Part shown: piece after piece, positions 16,430-27,483 of the stretch
Position numbering within the stretch: position 1 is the stretch's first letter
Layout: each line of letters begins with the position of its first letter
Position numbers and translations under genes: made by a program
The notes under the pieces: generated by a model
The model's database searches: none
Seen by the model: the letters and a program-made list of their open reading frames with translations, nothing else
What the model was told of the DNA's origin: nothing
Assembly (NCBI GenBank): GCA_016744355.1
Contig: JADGEN010000002.1
Location: forward strand, 38,043-102,042
From: Halieaceae bacterium
Lineage (GTDB): Bacteria; Pseudomonadota; Gammaproteobacteria; Pseudomonadales; Halieaceae
Direction of reading: 5' to 3'
Length of the DNA stretch: 64,000 bases

Positions 16430-18754
16430 ATGGCTCGTAGGATTGCTGCAGTTATATTTTCTCTGGGTTGTTTGCACGCTGGCGCAGTGTCTGCGCTCGG
16501 TTTGGGCGAACTCACTCTGGATTCATTCCTGAACGAACCTTTTAAGGCAAAGGTCGACCTTCTAAATATGGAGGGGCTCAGCGAGCATCAAATTCGTATT
16601 CGACTGGCTACCAGTGAAGACTTTGATCGCCTCGGTGTTGATCGAGCGTATTTCCTTACAAGCCTCACATTTGAGATTACGGTGGACGACGAGGGCAAAG
16701 GCCAGATTTTGCTGAACTCTGAAGGGCCGGTACTCGAGCCCTACCTCGACTTTATCCTCGAGGCACGTTGGCCCTCAGGTAGGCTCCTGCGTGAGTACAC
16801 TGTACTGGTCGATCCTCCTGTATTTAAGGCGGAGCAATCAATTACTATCTCGGCCAGTGCAATAGCGGATCAATCAGATCCCGGCGGGGACGCTAAAAAA
16901 AAACCCCAAAGTAGTAGCGGTACCCAGGTAAAGCTGGGTAAGTCGAATTTGGCTGATGGCGAGATGCCTCAGCGCAATTTCGGTTCTGATGCATCACCTT
17001 CAGCTCAAGCGGGCGAGCGCTACCTCATTCGGCGCGATGAAACACTGTGGAAAATAGCACAGAGGTCAAAACCAGAAGGCACGTCAGTGCACCAGACGAT
17101 GCTCGACATACAACGCTTAAATCCCAACGCCTTTATTGGTGGCAACATTAACCGCATAAAAGCGGGGTATGTTATCTACCTGCCAAGTTCAGGTGATATC
17201 AGTTCTGACGACACAAGTTCGGCTATGGCCGAAGTGCGCCAGCAAAACCAGGATTGGCGGGAGGGTGTGAGTCACAGTCAGTCAGCCGAAACAGGCGGTT
17301 CACTGCGAATTTCGACTGAGCCTCAAGCGGCAGCTGGGTCTGGTCAGGCAGCAGGCGACTCCCTGTCAGAAAGCGGTTCCGAGTCAGATATGACCAGCAT
17401 GGAAGGCTTGGAGCGTGCAGAGCGCGACCGTGCAGAAGTTGAAGATCGCCTTGAGTCTATGGCTGATCAAGTCGATACCCTGGAACGCATTGTTAGCCTC
17501 AAAGATGATCAAATAGCCGCTTTGCAAAAAGCCCTGGCAGACGCCGGCGAAACAACCGAAGTACAAGCAGCTGAAGGGGAGCTTGTTGATTTACAGTCTC
17601 TGGAGTCGATGGCATTGGAGCCGGTCGAAGACAGTGTTGCTGAAAACGATCTGGCCGATGAAGCGGTGGTAGAAGCAGTAGAAGAAGTTACTGCGGCAGA
17701 GCCCATAGCAGAAGTTGTTGCAAGCGAAGTTCCCGCCGAAAAGCCTGCAGTGACCGCCGAGAAGAAAGAAAAGGGCGGTTTCTTCAGCACTATCATGTAC
17801 ATTTTGGGCGGTTTAGTCGTCCTGGCCGTCGCGGTCTGGGCGTTTTTACGTCGCCGTGGCGAGGAGGCCGAGGAAGCGTCAGCGAAGGACGATGTGTTCG
17901 CAAACGTTCAATTGAACACCGATAAGCAAGAAGTTGTTGCTGAACCTGAGTTAGAAGCCGCGCCGGAACCTGAGCCAGTCAAGAAAGAGCCTGCTGAACA
18001 AGCCGAGCCAGCACTCACACGTAGTAGCGGTTACGGTGAACGCAAGCACGATGAATATGCGTCTGACGCCGACTCAGGCGATGCACTGGCTGAAGCGGAT
18101 ATTTATATTGCTTACGGCCGTTTCCCTCAGGCTGTTGATCTCCTGAAGACAGCAATCGACAATGAACCTGCCAATGCTGACTACAAGCTCAAGCTGATGC
18201 AGGTCAGTAGTGAAATGGGTGATCAGGCAGAGGTGATGAAGCAATTTGCTGAAATCAAACGCCTGGGTGACGCGGCAAGTGTGCAAAGCGGTGAAGAAAT
18301 CATTAGTGGCATCGATGATCCAGCGGGTGCGCCAGTTCCCCAGCCGGCATCAGATGCGGCGTCTGCTGCCGACCCTCTGGATTTGTCTGACGATCTGGAT
18401 CTGGACCTACCTTCGCTCGATACTGACATCGAGGCAGGTGGTGCTGATGTTGACCTCGAAGAAGAGTTTGGGAGCCTTGAAATAGAGGGCTTTGACGGCG
18501 ATGCGCCGGAGGATGAGCTCGACCTGAGCAAAGATTTCTCCGAAGGCAGCGCTGCTTTGGCCGGGGGCGCAGTCGAAGAAGATATGGTTTTTGCAACTGG
18601 AAGTGATGCCATGTCAACCAAGTTGGATCTCGCTCGAGCCTATCTTGATATGGGCGATCAGGACGGTGCCAGAGCCATTTTCGAAGAAGTACAGGCAGAG
18701 GGCAGCGACGAGCAAAAAGAAGAGGCACGGGTGCTGCTAGAGCGGCTTGACTAG
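16430..18754 (+). CDS. fimV: FimV, polar-hub peptidoglycan-binding inner membrane protein
   Basis: Organises the cell pole; in Pseudomonas it is needed for type IV pilus assembly, twitching and cAMP signalling. 774 residues. A signal peptide (to about residue 22) is followed by the conserved FimV N-terminal domain (LGLGELTLDSFLNEPF). A LysM peptidoglycan-binding domain lies near 197-247 (YLIRRDETLWKIAQ), a coiled coil near 325-375, and one transmembrane helix near 452-474 followed by RRR. The cytoplasmic part is very acidic, with a TPR-like segment near 550-600, and ends with the conserved FimV C-terminal motif KLDLARAYLDMGD near 730. The acidic repeats vary in length across the family. The truA start overlaps its end. 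Confidence 0.96.
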   Translation: MARRIAAVIFSLGCLHAGAVSALGLGELTLDSFLNEPFKAKVDLLNMEGLSEHQIRIRLATSEDFDRLGVDRAYFLTSLTFEITVDDEGKGQILLNSEGPVLEPYLDFILEARWPSGRLLREYTVLVDPPVFKAEQSITISASAIADQSDPGGDAKKKPQSSSGTQVKLGKSNLADGEMPQRNFGSDASPSAQAGERYLIRRDETLWKIAQRSKPEGTSVHQTMLDIQRLNPNAFIGGNINRIKAGYVIYLPSSGDISSDDTSSAMAEVRQQNQDWREGVSHSQSAETGGSLRISTEPQAAAGSGQAAGDSLSESGSESDMTSMEGLERAERDRAEVEDRLESMADQVDTLERIVSLKDDQIAALQKALADAGETTEVQAAEGELVDLQSLESMALEPVEDSVAENDLADEAVVEAVEEVTAAEPIAEVVASEVPAEKPAVTAEKKEKGGFFSTIMYILGGLVVLAVAVWAFLRRRGEEAEEASAKDDVFANVQLNTDKQEVVAEPELEAAPEPEPVKKEPAEQAEPALTRSSGYGERKHDEYASDADSGDALAEADIYIAYGRFPQAVDLLKTAIDNEPANADYKLKLMQVSSEMGDQAEVMKQFAEIKRLGDAASVQSGEEIISGIDDPAGAPVPQPASDAASAADPLDLSDDLDLDLPSLDTDIEAGGADVDLEEEFGSLEIEGFDGDAPEDELDLSKDFSEGSAALAGGAVEEDMVFATGSDAMSTKLDLARAYLDMGDQDGARAIFEEVQAEGSDEQKEEARVLLERLD

Positions 18755-19595
18755 CTCCTTTTTTCACACATTCCCCACGGACCCAATCCCCGCAGGAACT
18801 CGTATAGCCTGCGGTATTGAGTATAACGGTGGGTCGTACAGCGGCTGGCAAACTCAGAAAAATCATTCTGTGGTGACCGTTCAATCTGAGCTTGAGCGCG
18901 GCTTGGCTGCAATAGCGGCGCTGCCCGAGCCAGTGCGAGTTCACTGCGCAGGCCGAACCGACACCGGTGTACATGCTTGCGGCCAGGTCATTCATTTTGA
19001 TGCTCCCGTTACACGCGGCTTGAAGGCGTGGGTACTGGGCACCAATACACACCTCCCCGATGCGATACGCGTAATATGGGCAAAACAGGTTCCAGCTGAT
19101 TTTCATGCAAGGTTTTCAGCTTTATCCCGTCGCTACCGCTACATTATTGGCAACACTCGCGTGCGACCCGCGTTGCTAAATGGACAAGTTACCTGGCAGC
19201 GGCGACCATTGGATGCTGCGCTAATGCATGAGGAGGCGCAAAGTCTTTTGGGTGAACAAGATTTCAGCTCATTCAGGGCGGCCAGTTGCCAATCCAATAC
19301 AGCCATGCGTAATATTTATTCAATTGATATAAGCCGCCGTGGTGAGCTCGTTGTCATAGATGTTCAGGCCAATGCCTTTTTACATCATATGGTACGTAAT
19401 ATAGCGGGTTCACTAATGGCCGTAGGCTCGGGCCAACAGCAAAAGGGTTGGCTTGCCGGGCTGCTCGCGATAAAAGATCGTAATCAGGCCGCAGATACTG
19501 CTTCCCCCGATGGATTGTATTTGTCGAAAGTGGATTACCCTGAAAAATTCTCCTTGCCGGTTACACCATTGGGGCCTCTTCTATTGTCCAATTGA
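18747..19595 (+). CDS. truA: tRNA pseudouridine(38-40) synthase
   Basis: Converts U38-U40 of the tRNA anticodon arm to pseudouridine. 282 residues from the TTG at 18747, which overlaps the fimV stop. The catalytic motif GRTDTGVHACGQ has aspartate D72. Other TruA motifs include NTHLPDAIRVIWA, FHARFSALSRRYRY and NAFLHHMVRNIAG. No ATG occurs before the conserved core, so a TTG start, or an unusual start slightly downstream, must be used; the ribosome binding site is poor, suggesting coupling to fimV translation. Confidence 0.95.
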   Translation: MTSSFFHTFPTDPIPAGTRIACGIEYNGGSYSGWQTQKNHSVVTVQSELERGLAAIAALPEPVRVHCAGRTDTGVHACGQVIHFDAPVTRGLKAWVLGTNTHLPDAIRVIWAKQVPADFHARFSALSRRYRYIIGNTRVRPALLNGQVTWQRRPLDAALMHEEAQSLLGEQDFSSFRAASCQSNTAMRNIYSIDISRRGELVVIDVQANAFLHHMVRNIAGSLMAVGSGQQQKGWLAGLLAIKDRNQAADTASPDGLYLSKVDYPEKFSLPVTPLGPLLLSN

Positions 19596-19657
19596 AGACA
19601 GCTTAGTCGCTGATCTGGTATCATGTTCCATTGTATTTTCGATAGAAATTCTCAGCT

Positions 19658-20287
19658 GTGGCTCATACTCGAATAAAAATTTGCGGTATTACCAAACCGG
19701 AAGACGCGTTGAGTGCGATTTCCTCTGGCGCGGATGCTATCGGCTTGGTGTTTTACCCCGCAAGCCCCAGGGCGGTGACGGTAGAGCAGGCCGCTAGCAT
19801 TATTGCAGTGGTGCCGCCCTTCGTATCTGTTGTTGCATTATTTGTTGACGAGACAGCATATCGGGTTAACCAGGTGCTGAGCTCACTTTCCATTGATGTC
19901 CTTCAGTTTCACGGCGATGAAAGCGCTAAATACTGCGAGCAATTCAATCGACCCTATATCAAAGCGGTGCGGGTACAGGCTGGCCTCGATCTAAGCGATG
20001 CTTGTCGAGCTCACACGGCGGCCAGAGGGGTTTTGTTGGATGCGTGGCAAGCGGGAGTGCCTGGTGGAACAGGTAAAACCTTCGACTGGCGTCTCGCCGC
20101 TCTGGAGCTGCCTTTACCCGTGGTGCTGGCAGGCGGATTGAACCCTGACAATGTCAGTGAAGCCATGGCGACACTGCAGCCAGCGGCAGTCGATGTTAGT
20201 GGTGGTGTTGAGTTGAGCCCCGGCGCCAAAGATTGTGTAAAAATTAAACAGTTTATTTCAGCGGTGAAAACTGCAGATCAACGTTAG
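19658..20287 (+). CDS. trpF: phosphoribosylanthranilate isomerase
   Basis: Third step of tryptophan synthesis: Amadori rearrangement of phosphoribosylanthranilate. 209 residues, normal for monofunctional TrpF. Catalytic cysteine C9 lies in KICGITKPEDA. QFHGDE near residue 88 and DVSGGVE near 179 (phosphate loop) are also seen. GTG start. trpB begins on the very next base after its stop, so trpF-trpB-trpA form one unit, separate from any trpE/G/D/C genes, which are not in this window. Confidence 0.97.
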   Translation: MAHTRIKICGITKPEDALSAISSGADAIGLVFYPASPRAVTVEQAASIIAVVPPFVSVVALFVDETAYRVNQVLSSLSIDVLQFHGDESAKYCEQFNRPYIKAVRVQAGLDLSDACRAHTAARGVLLDAWQAGVPGGTGKTFDWRLAALELPLPVVLAGGLNPDNVSEAMATLQPAAVDVSGGVELSPGAKDCVKIKQFISAVKTADQR

Positions 20288-21520
20288 ATGGAATGCAACA
20301 TGAGTAAAGACAGGTCAGACATAGATTATTCATCCCTTCCCGATGCACAAGGACGTTTTGGACAGTACGGCGGAAAGTTCGTTTCGGAGACGCTGATGGC
20401 GGCTCTCGCAGAGCTGGAAGAATTGTATTCGAGGCTCTCAGCAGACCCCGCTTTTCAGCGCGAGTTAGACGAAGATTTAGCTCACTATGTAGGGCGTCCA
20501 TCGCCACTGTACGAAGCGAAGCGCTGGTCTGATCAAATTGGTGGAGCGCGCATTTTTTTAAAAAGGGAAGACCTCAATCACACTGGCGCGCACAAAGTTA
20601 ACAACACCGTTGGACAGGCACTACTGGCAAAGTATATGGGTAAGCCCAGGGTTATCGCTGAAACCGGAGCGGGGCAGCACGGTGTAGCCTCGGCCACGAT
20701 CGCTGCTAGACTGGGTTTGGAGTGTCAGGTGTATATGGGCGAAGAAGATATCAAACGCCAGGCTCTGAATGTCTACCGCATGCGCCTGTTGGGCGCGGAC
20801 GTGATACCGGTTACCTCCGGTTCCAAAACGCTCAAAGATGCCATGAATGAGGCTATGCGTGACTGGGTGACCAACGTCGACTCAACCTACTACATCATTG
20901 GTACAGCGGCAGGGCCACACCCTTATCCCAAATTGGTTCGGGACTTCCAGAGTATCATTGGACGGGAAGCGCGAGCTCAATCCTTAGCCCAGACAGGTAA
21001 GCTGCCCGACGCACTGGTCGCTTGTGTAGGTGGTGGATCCAATGCAATTGGTTTGTTCCATCCCTTTTTAGAGGATGAATCTGTCGCGATGTACGGCGTT
21101 GAAGCCGGTGGACTGGGTGTAGCTACTGGCGAGCACGCAGCGCCACTTACTATGGGGACACCGGGCGTATTACACGGCAATCGCACCTACTTAATGCAGG
21201 ATGAGGATGGGCAGATATTACACACCCACTCAATATCCGCCGGGCTGGATTATCCCGGGGTCGGCCCCGAGCACTCCTGGTTGAAGGATATAGGTCGGGT
21301 AGATTACGTGGATGCAGATGACGCCGAAGCGCTGCGTGCCTTTCACACACTTACTGAGGTTGAGGGGATTATGCCCGCGCTGGAGAGTAGCCATGCGTTA
21401 GCCTACGCAGAAAAACTGGCGGCCAGCATGGACAAAGACCAAATGATTATCGTCAATCTGTCTGGTCGTGGTGACAAAGATATACATACCGTCGCACAGC
21501 TCGATGGTATAGAAATATAG
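20288..21520 (+). CDS. trpB: tryptophan synthase beta chain
   Basis: Joins indole to serine using pyridoxal phosphate. 410 residues. The PLP lysine is K103 in [10 protein letters not shown], and the phosphate-binding loop is [10 protein letters not shown]. The ATG at 20288 directly abuts the trpF stop; a second in-frame ATG at 20300 gives a start MSKDRSD and is equally possible since neither has a strong ribosome binding site. trpA follows after 10 bp. Confidence 0.98.
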   Translation: MECNMSKDRSDIDYSSLPDAQGRFGQYGGKFVSETLMAALAELEELYSRLSADPAFQRELDEDLAHYVGRPSPLYEAKRWSDQIGGARIFLKREDLNHTGAHKVNNTVGQALLAKYMGKPRVIAETGAGQHGVASATIAARLGLECQVYMGEEDIKRQALNVYRMRLLGADVIPVTSGSKTLKDAMNEAMRDWVTNVDSTYYIIGTAAGPHPYPKLVRDFQSIIGREARAQSLAQTGKLPDALVACVGGGSNAIGLFHPFLEDESVAMYGVEAGGLGVATGEHAAPLTMGTPGVLHGNRTYLMQDEDGQILHTHSISAGLDYPGVGPEHSWLKDIGRVDYVDADDAEALRAFHTLTEVEGIMPALESSHALAYAEKLAASMDKDQMIIVNLSGRGDKDIHTVAQLDGIEI

Positions 21521-21530
21521 GGGAAGGGTA

Positions 21531-22349
21531 GTGAGTCGCATAGCAGATCGTTTTAAACAACTAAAAGAGCAGGGCCGTAAGGCCCTAATCCCTTACTTTG
21601 TAGCCGGTGACCCCTGCGCAGATATCGCGGTGCCATTGATGCATGGCCTGGTTGAAGCCGGAGCCGATATCATAGAGGTAGGTGTCGCCTTCTCTGACCC
21701 CATGGCCGAGGGTCCTGTGATTCAATTGGCGCACGAACGCGCTCTCGCCAATGGAATTAGTTTACGTAAAACGCTGGAGGTCGTTCGTCAGTTTCGCGAG
21801 AACGACCAGGACACGCCCGTGTTACTGATGGGCTATGCCAATCCAGTTGAGCATATGGGCTACGATGTTTTTGCCGATGCCGCTGCGAGTGCAGGTGTGG
21901 ATGCGCTGCTCACGGTGGATATTCCTCCAGAAGAAGTAGACGCAGTAAACGTCGAGTTGAACCGCGTGGGTATAGATAATATTTTTCTCATCGCACCCAA
22001 TACACCGGAGAATCGAATAGACACTATCGTGGAGCAAGCCAGTGGCTTTATATACTATGTCTCGCTCAAAGGTGTAACTGGCGCTGGAAATCTTGATACA
22101 GAGGAGGTCTCCAGACGAGCGCAGTTGATTCGCAGCCACACAAATCTGCCCCTTGCGGTGGGTTTTGGCATTAAGGATGCGGATTCTGCTAAGGCGGTCG
22201 CCGTGGTTGCCGATGGCGTGGTGGTGGGTAGTGCGCTGGTTAACGTTATGGCTGCCGCAATCGAATCAGGTGGATCCCCAGAAGCTGCAATTGTTGCGGC
22301 TAAGAGTCTGCTTGGCGATATCAGAGCGGGCATAGATTCGCTATCCTAA
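21531..22349 (+). CDS. trpA: tryptophan synthase alpha chain
   Basis: Cleaves indole-3-glycerol phosphate to indole, which is channelled to TrpB. 272 residues. Catalytic E49 and D56 lie in [17 protein letters not shown]; the usual form is PFSDPLADGP, so Ala and Glu replace Pro and Asp at two flanking positions while the catalytic residues remain. GTG start with GGGAAGGG just before it. accD begins 46 bp later. Confidence 0.98.
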   Translation: MSRIADRFKQLKEQGRKALIPYFVAGDPCADIAVPLMHGLVEAGADIIEVGVAFSDPMAEGPVIQLAHERALANGISLRKTLEVVRQFRENDQDTPVLLMGYANPVEHMGYDVFADAAASAGVDALLTVDIPPEEVDAVNVELNRVGIDNIFLIAPNTPENRIDTIVEQASGFIYYVSLKGVTGAGNLDTEEVSRRAQLIRSHTNLPLAVGFGIKDADSAKAVAVVADGVVVGSALVNVMAAAIESGGSPEAAIVAAKSLLGDIRAGIDSLS

Positions 22350-22395
22350 TGCACAGCAGCGCGTCTATAATGATGCAAATACAGCGGGGGATGTC

Positions 22396-23337
22396 ATGAG
22401 TTGGATTGATAAAATATTACCGTCAGGTGTACGTACAGGCGAGGGTGAGAAACGAGCCAGTGTACCCGAGGGGCTATGGAAGAAGTGCGTCAAATGTGAG
22501 GCAGTGCTCTATCGTCCCGATCTGGAACGCAATGACGATGTGTGTCCAAAATGCGATCATCACATGCGTATCGGTGCCCGTAGGCGTCTGGATGTTTTTC
22601 TGGATGAAGAGGGACGTGAAGAGGTTTTCACCGATATAGAACCTGTAGACAGGCTCAAATTTAAGGACAAGAAACGCTATCGGGATCGCCTCACGGCCGC
22701 CCAAAAGTCCACAGGAGAAAAAGACGCTCTCATTGCGATGCGTGGAACACTACAGGGCCTACCTGTGGTGGTTGTCGCCTTCGAATTCAAGTTTCATGGT
22801 GGATCAATGGGCTACGCGGTAGGTGAAAAATTTACCCGAGCTGCACAATTGTCTCTGGCTGAAAATATTCCCCTGGTGTGTTTTTCGGCGTCCGGCGGCG
22901 CCCGCATGCAAGAAGCCCTTATTTCATTAATGCAAATGGCCAAAACCAGCGCCGTGATAGAGCGCATGAAGCAACAGAGCGTGCCCTATATATCGGTGAT
23001 GACAGACCCTATTTACGGTGGCGTATCAGCGTCCCTCGCGCTTTTGGGAGACATTAATGTTGCTGAACCCGATGCTCGTGCGGGTTTTGCAGGGCCAAAC
23101 ATAATTGAGCAGACAATACGGCAGAAATTACCCAAGGGTTTTCAGCGTAGTGAGTTTTTACTCGAACACGGTGCGATTGACATGATTGTTCACCGCAACG
23201 ATATGCGTGACACGCTTGCTCGTATACTTTCCAAGCTGTCCCATCAAGCTCTGAATCATTCAGAGCAAGAGCAAGAGCAAGAGCAACGCGAAACTGAGGA
23301 TGGGGCGGACGTCGAGGCAATTGAGGTGGATGAGTAA
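22396..23337 (+). CDS. accD: acetyl-CoA carboxylase carboxyltransferase subunit beta
   Basis: Transfers the carboxyl group from biotin to acetyl-CoA with AccA, the first step of fatty acid synthesis. 313 residues. A four-cysteine zinc finger (C31, C34, C50, C53) precedes the crotonase-fold carboxyltransferase domain ([26 protein letters not shown]). The C-terminus carries a species-specific acidic tail beginning SEQEQEQEQ, encoded by a hexamer microsatellite. folC overlaps its end by 8 bp, the usual accD-folC arrangement. Confidence 0.97.
   Translation: MSWIDKILPSGVRTGEGEKRASVPEGLWKKCVKCEAVLYRPDLERNDDVCPKCDHHMRIGARRRLDVFLDEEGREEVFTDIEPVDRLKFKDKKRYRDRLTAAQKSTGEKDALIAMRGTLQGLPVVVVAFEFKFHGGSMGYAVGEKFTRAAQLSLAENIPLVCFSASGGARMQEALISLMQMAKTSAVIERMKQQSVPYISVMTDPIYGGVSASLALLGDINVAEPDARAGFAGPNIIEQTIRQKLPKGFQRSEFLLEHGAIDMIVHRNDMRDTLARILSKLSHQALNHSEQEQEQEQRETEDGADVEAIEVDE
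23263..23286 (+). repeat. (GAGCAA)4 microsatellite inside accD
   Basis: Four perfect copies of GAGCAA encode alternating Glu and Gln in the AccD tail. The unit is 6 bp, so copy-number changes stay in frame. Confidence 0.85.
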
Positions 23338-24628
23338 GACATCACTTAATGAGTGGTTGCAGCGTCTGGAGACGCTTCACCCAAGCGAGATAGATCTGGG
23401 TCTGGAGCGAGTGGCGTCAGTGGCAGAGACTATGCAGCTTTTACCGCCACCCCAGCCGGTAATCAGCGTGGCTGGAACTAATGGCAAAGGATCAACTGTT
23501 GCTGTTATGGAGGCGATACTGGTCGAAACTGGCTGTGTTAGCGGTGCTTGTACTTCCCCTCATCTGCTGAGTTTTAATGAGCGTATTCGCGTAGCAGGAG
23601 TGCCAGTAGACGACAGTGAGATCGTACAGGCATTTGAGCAGATCGAGTCCGCCAGAGGTGAGACATCTCTTACCTATTTTGAATTTTCGACATTGGCTGC
23701 ACTGGTGGTTTTCCGCCAGCGCAATGTAGACGTAATTCTTCTGGAAGTTGGGCTCGGCGGACGTCTTGATGCGGTCAATATTGTCGACGCAGACGTAGCT
23801 GTCATTACCAGTATCGACATAGACCACCAGGATTGGCTGGGAGATAGCAGAGAGCAAATTTCCCTGGAAAAAGCCGGCATACTGCGTCGTGAACGGGCAG
23901 CGGTGATCGCAGAGAAAGATCCACCACTAGTGTTGCTGGAGCACATCGAGTCTCTTGGCTGTCAGGCATTATTCAGCGGTGTCGACTATCAGTTGATGGA
24001 CGAGGGCAGTTCTTGGTCCGCTAGTTTACGCACGAGTAGTGGTGTAGAGCGGAAGCTACCGACTATCGCCTATGGTTCCGTCTTAGCCGATAATATTTGT
24101 GCGGGTCTGCAGGCTCTGTTGCTGATAAAACGGGATTTCACCGACAAACAATTACTGCGCGCATTAGAGGTTTTGTCTCCGCCGGGGCGGCGAGAACTGC
24201 AGAAATTTGCGGGCAAAGAGTATCTATTTGATGTGGCACACAATGTGGCATCACTTGATAAGCTACTTGAGTATATCGATGCGACTCCCTGCAAAGGGAG
24301 AACTATGGCCATTTTTTCTGCCATGGTGGATAAAGATTTTCGGGCAATGCTCGGGGCCTGTTCCGGGTACTTCGATGCCTGGTTTACTGCTAATCAGCCA
24401 GCTGTTCCGCGCGCTTTGGAGGCAGAAGTCGTTGCGCAATGCCTGCATGAGCAAGGTGAAAAAATGATTAGTGTGAGTAAGAATCTTCGTCAGGCCTTTC
24501 GCCGGGCACAGGGGCTAATGGTCGAAGGCGACAGACTGGTAATTTTTGGCTCGTTTTATACAGTGGCAGTGGTGTTACCACTGCTGGAAAAAGACCGCAG
24601 GAAAGGGCGCATCGCCACCCATGAATGA
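23330..24628 (+). CDS. folC: bifunctional folylpolyglutamate / dihydrofolate synthase
   Basis: Adds glutamate to dihydropteroate and to folates. 432 residues from the ATG at 23330, which overlaps the accD stop by 8 bp and has GAGG three bases before; an earlier in-frame start inside accD is unlikely. The Mur-ligase P-loop GTNGKGST is at residues 49-56. [10 protein letters not shown] and [12 protein letters not shown] follow, and the C-terminal Mur domain has [10 protein letters not shown]. The next gene overlaps by 8 bp. Confidence 0.96.
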   Translation: MSKTSLNEWLQRLETLHPSEIDLGLERVASVAETMQLLPPPQPVISVAGTNGKGSTVAVMEAILVETGCVSGACTSPHLLSFNERIRVAGVPVDDSEIVQAFEQIESARGETSLTYFEFSTLAALVVFRQRNVDVILLEVGLGGRLDAVNIVDADVAVITSIDIDHQDWLGDSREQISLEKAGILRRERAAVIAEKDPPLVLLEHIESLGCQALFSGVDYQLMDEGSSWSASLRTSSGVERKLPTIAYGSVLADNICAGLQALLLIKRDFTDKQLLRALEVLSPPGRRELQKFAGKEYLFDVAHNVASLDKLLEYIDATPCKGRTMAIFSAMVDKDFRAMLGACSGYFDAWFTANQPAVPRALEAEVVAQCLHEQGEKMISVSKNLRQAFRRAQGLMVEGDRLVIFGSFYTVAVVLPLLEKDRRKGRIATHE

Positions 24629-25274
24629 AATCCTCAAGCAGCGCCTTGTCGGCGCTCTTATACTGATTGCTCTCGGAGTCGTGTTCTGGCCGGTTATTTT
24701 TGTCGAGCCAGTCGACAAACCGTTGGGAGAAGCTGCGCAAGTGCCTGTCAGGCCCACTATAGACACCACTCCAATCGACACGCCCGGTAGGGGCGGCTTG
24801 CGGTCTTCGCCCACATGGCAAGCTGGTGAAGAGGCCGCTGGCGAAGCAAAAAAAGAGAGCGAAGCCGTTCCTGCTAAGGAGCTGGACCTGGCTGTTATTG
24901 ATAGTCAGGTAGAAAAAGCACCAGTGCCGCAGAAACCTGTGGTCGAAAGTAAACCGGTTCTCCCACCTGTTACAAAGCAGGCGAAAACTCGCACTGAGGC
25001 GCCGGCTAAACCTGCAATAGATGCTGACGGAGTTCCCATAGGTTGGATATTACAGGTGGCCAGCGTGAGCAGTTCCGCCAAGGCTGAAGAGCTGCGCGCT
25101 GGTCTGGTCGATATGGGCTACAAGGCTTATGTTAAGAAAATCAAAAGGGAAAATGGCGTTCTTCTAAGAGTCTATGTGGGTCCCAAGTTTGAACGTGCTC
25201 GACTCGAAACCATGCAGCCCAAGGTCGATGCGCAGTTCAAGGTCAAATCGATGGTGCGGCGCTATATACCGTGA
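24621..25274 (+). CDS. dedD: SPOR-domain cell-division protein (DedD type)
   Basis: Inner membrane protein with a C-terminal SPOR domain that binds denuded glycan at the septum. 217 residues from the ATG at 24621, overlapping folC by 8 bp. An N-terminal transmembrane helix (about 10-30, LVGALILIALGVVFWPVIFV) is followed by a long Pro/Lys/Glu-rich periplasmic linker and then the SPOR domain (about 140-215, WILQVASVSSSAKAEELRAG). The gene position between folC and cvpA is the usual one for dedD. Confidence 0.9.
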   Translation: MNEILKQRLVGALILIALGVVFWPVIFVEPVDKPLGEAAQVPVRPTIDTTPIDTPGRGGLRSSPTWQAGEEAAGEAKKESEAVPAKELDLAVIDSQVEKAPVPQKPVVESKPVLPPVTKQAKTRTEAPAKPAIDADGVPIGWILQVASVSSSAKAEELRAGLVDMGYKAYVKKIKRENGVLLRVYVGPKFERARLETMQPKVDAQFKVKSMVRRYIP

Positions 25275-25365
25275 AGATCACCACTTTCTTTTGGTTTAGT
25301 CGCACCATGTGCTCTGTTAGACTTGCGCTCCAAAGGCCAGCTGTAATGGAGTATAAGGTTTAGTC

Positions 25366-25896
25366 GTGGATTGGACGCTCATGAACTGGGTTGATTGGGC
25401 TATTATTGCCGTATTGACTGTATCCACGCTCATTAGCTTATGGCGTGGCTTTGCGCGTGAAGCGCTTTCACTGCTGGGTTGGGTAGCGGCTTTTGTCCTT
25501 GCCAACCTTTTTGCTGATCGTCTGTCAGTCCAGCTTGTCCAATTTATAGACAATGAGCCGGCCCGTTATATGGCGGCGTTTGCGTTATTGTTTGTCGGCG
25601 TTTTGTTGCTCTTCAATCTATTGGGGATCGTAGTTCGCCAGTTAATTCGTTTAACAGGACTGAGCCCGCTGGATCGTTTGTTGGGTACGGTATTTGGTTT
25701 TGCCCGGGGGCTAATTATCCTACTGGTAGTAGTCTTCATACTCAGGCAGCTAATGCCTGCCAGTAATCAACAGGCGTTTAATCAGTCTCTGCTAATGCCA
25801 CATTTAGATCTTTTAATGCAGTGGGTGCAGTCCACGTTCGGTACTATGGATATTCCCAGTGTGGTGAGTGATGCTGTACCAAATATTACTATTTAG
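25366..25896 (+). CDS. cvpA: CvpA family inner membrane protein
   Basis: A 176-residue protein with four predicted transmembrane segments and the conserved start WVDWAIIAVLTVSTLISLWRG, then REALSLLGWV. CvpA was first described as needed for colicin V production; in gammaproteobacteria it contributes to envelope resistance such as to bile. GTG start at 25366. purF follows after 36 bp, a very conserved pairing. Confidence 0.93.
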   Translation: MDWTLMNWVDWAIIAVLTVSTLISLWRGFAREALSLLGWVAAFVLANLFADRLSVQLVQFIDNEPARYMAAFALLFVGVLLLFNLLGIVVRQLIRLTGLSPLDRLLGTVFGFARGLIILLVVVFILRQLMPASNQQAFNQSLLMPHLDLLMQWVQSTFGTMDIPSVVSDAVPNITI

Positions 25897-25932
25897 GCCC
25901 TGGTGGTCAGTTCTTTGTGAGGTGTTTGCCTA

Positions 25933-27450
25933 ATGTGCGGCCTGGTCGGATTAGTCGGTAGTTCCAATGTTGCCCCTGAAATTTACGATGCTTTGACAGT
26001 ATTGCAGCATCGAGGTCAGGATGCTGCTGGTATTGTCACGTTCAAAGATGGCAATTTTAATCTTCGTAAAAGTGTGGGGTTGGTGCGGGATGTTTTTCGT
26101 CAGCATCATATGCAGCGCCTTGAGGGTTCCATAGGCATGGGACATGTGCGTTACCCAACCGCGGGAAGCACTGGCCCAGCCTTGGCACAACCCTTTTATG
26201 TGAACTCGCCCTACGGTATTGCTCTTGCGCACAATGGCAACCTCACCAATGCCGAACAATTGTCTCGAGAAGTTTTTCAGGACGACCTGCGCCACCTTAA
26301 TACTGACTCTGATTCTGAGGTGTTACTGAACATCTTTGCTCACGAACTACAGAGCCTTGGCAAGTTGCATCCCGAAGCTGATGATATTTTCAAAACGGTT
26401 GAAGCGGTTAATCGTCGCTGTAAAGGCGGTTATGCAGCCATTGCTCTGCTGGTAGATTACGGCATCGTAGGCTTTCGGGACCCCTACGGTATACGACCGT
26501 TGGTCGTGGGAGAGCGTGAAGGCGATACAGGCACTGAGTACATGATTGCGTCGGAGAGTGTTGCTCTTGACCTATTGGGTTTTACTTTAATCAACGATGT
26601 CGCCCCTGGTGAAGCCGTGTATATAGACATGCATGGTGTTTTACATCGTCAGCAGTGTTCGAGCTCTGCACAGTTGCACCCCTGCATTTTTGAACATGTA
26701 TACTTTGCCAGGCCTGATTCTTTGATGGATGGAGTGTCGGTCTACAAAACACGTATGCGTCAGGGCGAAGCTCTGGCCAGGAAGATTCTCAAGGAGCGAC
26801 CCGATCACGATATTGATGTGATTATTCCGATACCGGATACCAGTCGTATCGCAGCCCAGTCTATGGCACATACACTGGGGATCAAGTTCCGCGAGGGCCT
26901 GATGAAAAACCGCTATATTGGTCGCACTTTTATCATGCCCGGTCAGAGCCAACGTAAAAAGTCGGTGCGTCAGAAGCTAAACCCGGTGCCGCTGGAATTC
27001 GAAGGTAAAAATGTCATGTTAGTGGATGACTCCATTGTGCGTGGAACTACCTGCCGCCAAATTATAGAAATGGCGAGAGAGGCGGGGGCCAAGAAAGTGT
27101 ATTTTGCCTCGGCAGCGCCTCCTGTGCGTTATCCCAATGTGTATGGTATTGACATGCCCACAGCCAAGGAACTTATCGCTTTTGATCGAAGCGAAGATGA
27201 AATTGGCGAACTCATTGGTGCGGATTGGCTGGTGTTCCAGGACCTGGATGATCTTGTGCAGTGTTCTCTGGATGGTAATCCAAATATCGAGAGCTTTGAC
27301 TGTGCTGTGTTTAATGGTGAGTATGTCACTGGAGATGTTGACGAAAACTACCTCGATCGCCTTGAATCGATGCGTAATGACGAGGCGCAGGGCGAGAGGC
27401 GTGCCGCCCAGAGTGAAGATGACGGCATGGGCTTGCATAACGATATTTAG
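25933..27450 (+). CDS. purF: amidophosphoribosyltransferase
   Basis: First committed step of purine synthesis: glutamine plus PRPP to phosphoribosylamine. 505 residues. The N-terminal nucleophile cysteine directly follows Met (MCGLVGLVG). The glutaminase domain has [12 protein letters not shown] and AHNGNLTN. The PRPP-binding loop [13 protein letters not shown] lies near residues 361-373. No propeptide, as in E. coli. GAGG lies ahead of the ATG. Confidence 0.98.
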   Translation: MCGLVGLVGSSNVAPEIYDALTVLQHRGQDAAGIVTFKDGNFNLRKSVGLVRDVFRQHHMQRLEGSIGMGHVRYPTAGSTGPALAQPFYVNSPYGIALAHNGNLTNAEQLSREVFQDDLRHLNTDSDSEVLLNIFAHELQSLGKLHPEADDIFKTVEAVNRRCKGGYAAIALLVDYGIVGFRDPYGIRPLVVGEREGDTGTEYMIASESVALDLLGFTLINDVAPGEAVYIDMHGVLHRQQCSSSAQLHPCIFEHVYFARPDSLMDGVSVYKTRMRQGEALARKILKERPDHDIDVIIPIPDTSRIAAQSMAHTLGIKFREGLMKNRYIGRTFIMPGQSQRKKSVRQKLNPVPLEFEGKNVMLVDDSIVRGTTCRQIIEMAREAGAKKVYFASAAPPVRYPNVYGIDMPTAKELIAFDRSEDEIGELIGADWLVFQDLDDLVQCSLDGNPNIESFDCAVFNGEYVTGDVDENYLDRLESMRNDEAQGERRAAQSEDDGMGLHNDI

Positions 27451-27483
27451 TGACAACGAAAAGCCAGGAAACACCATAACAGT

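Noticed and set aside
18303..19106. 267-codon open frame antisense to fimV and truA
   Set aside because: Lies opposite two well-supported genes; composition is that of an antisense shadow.
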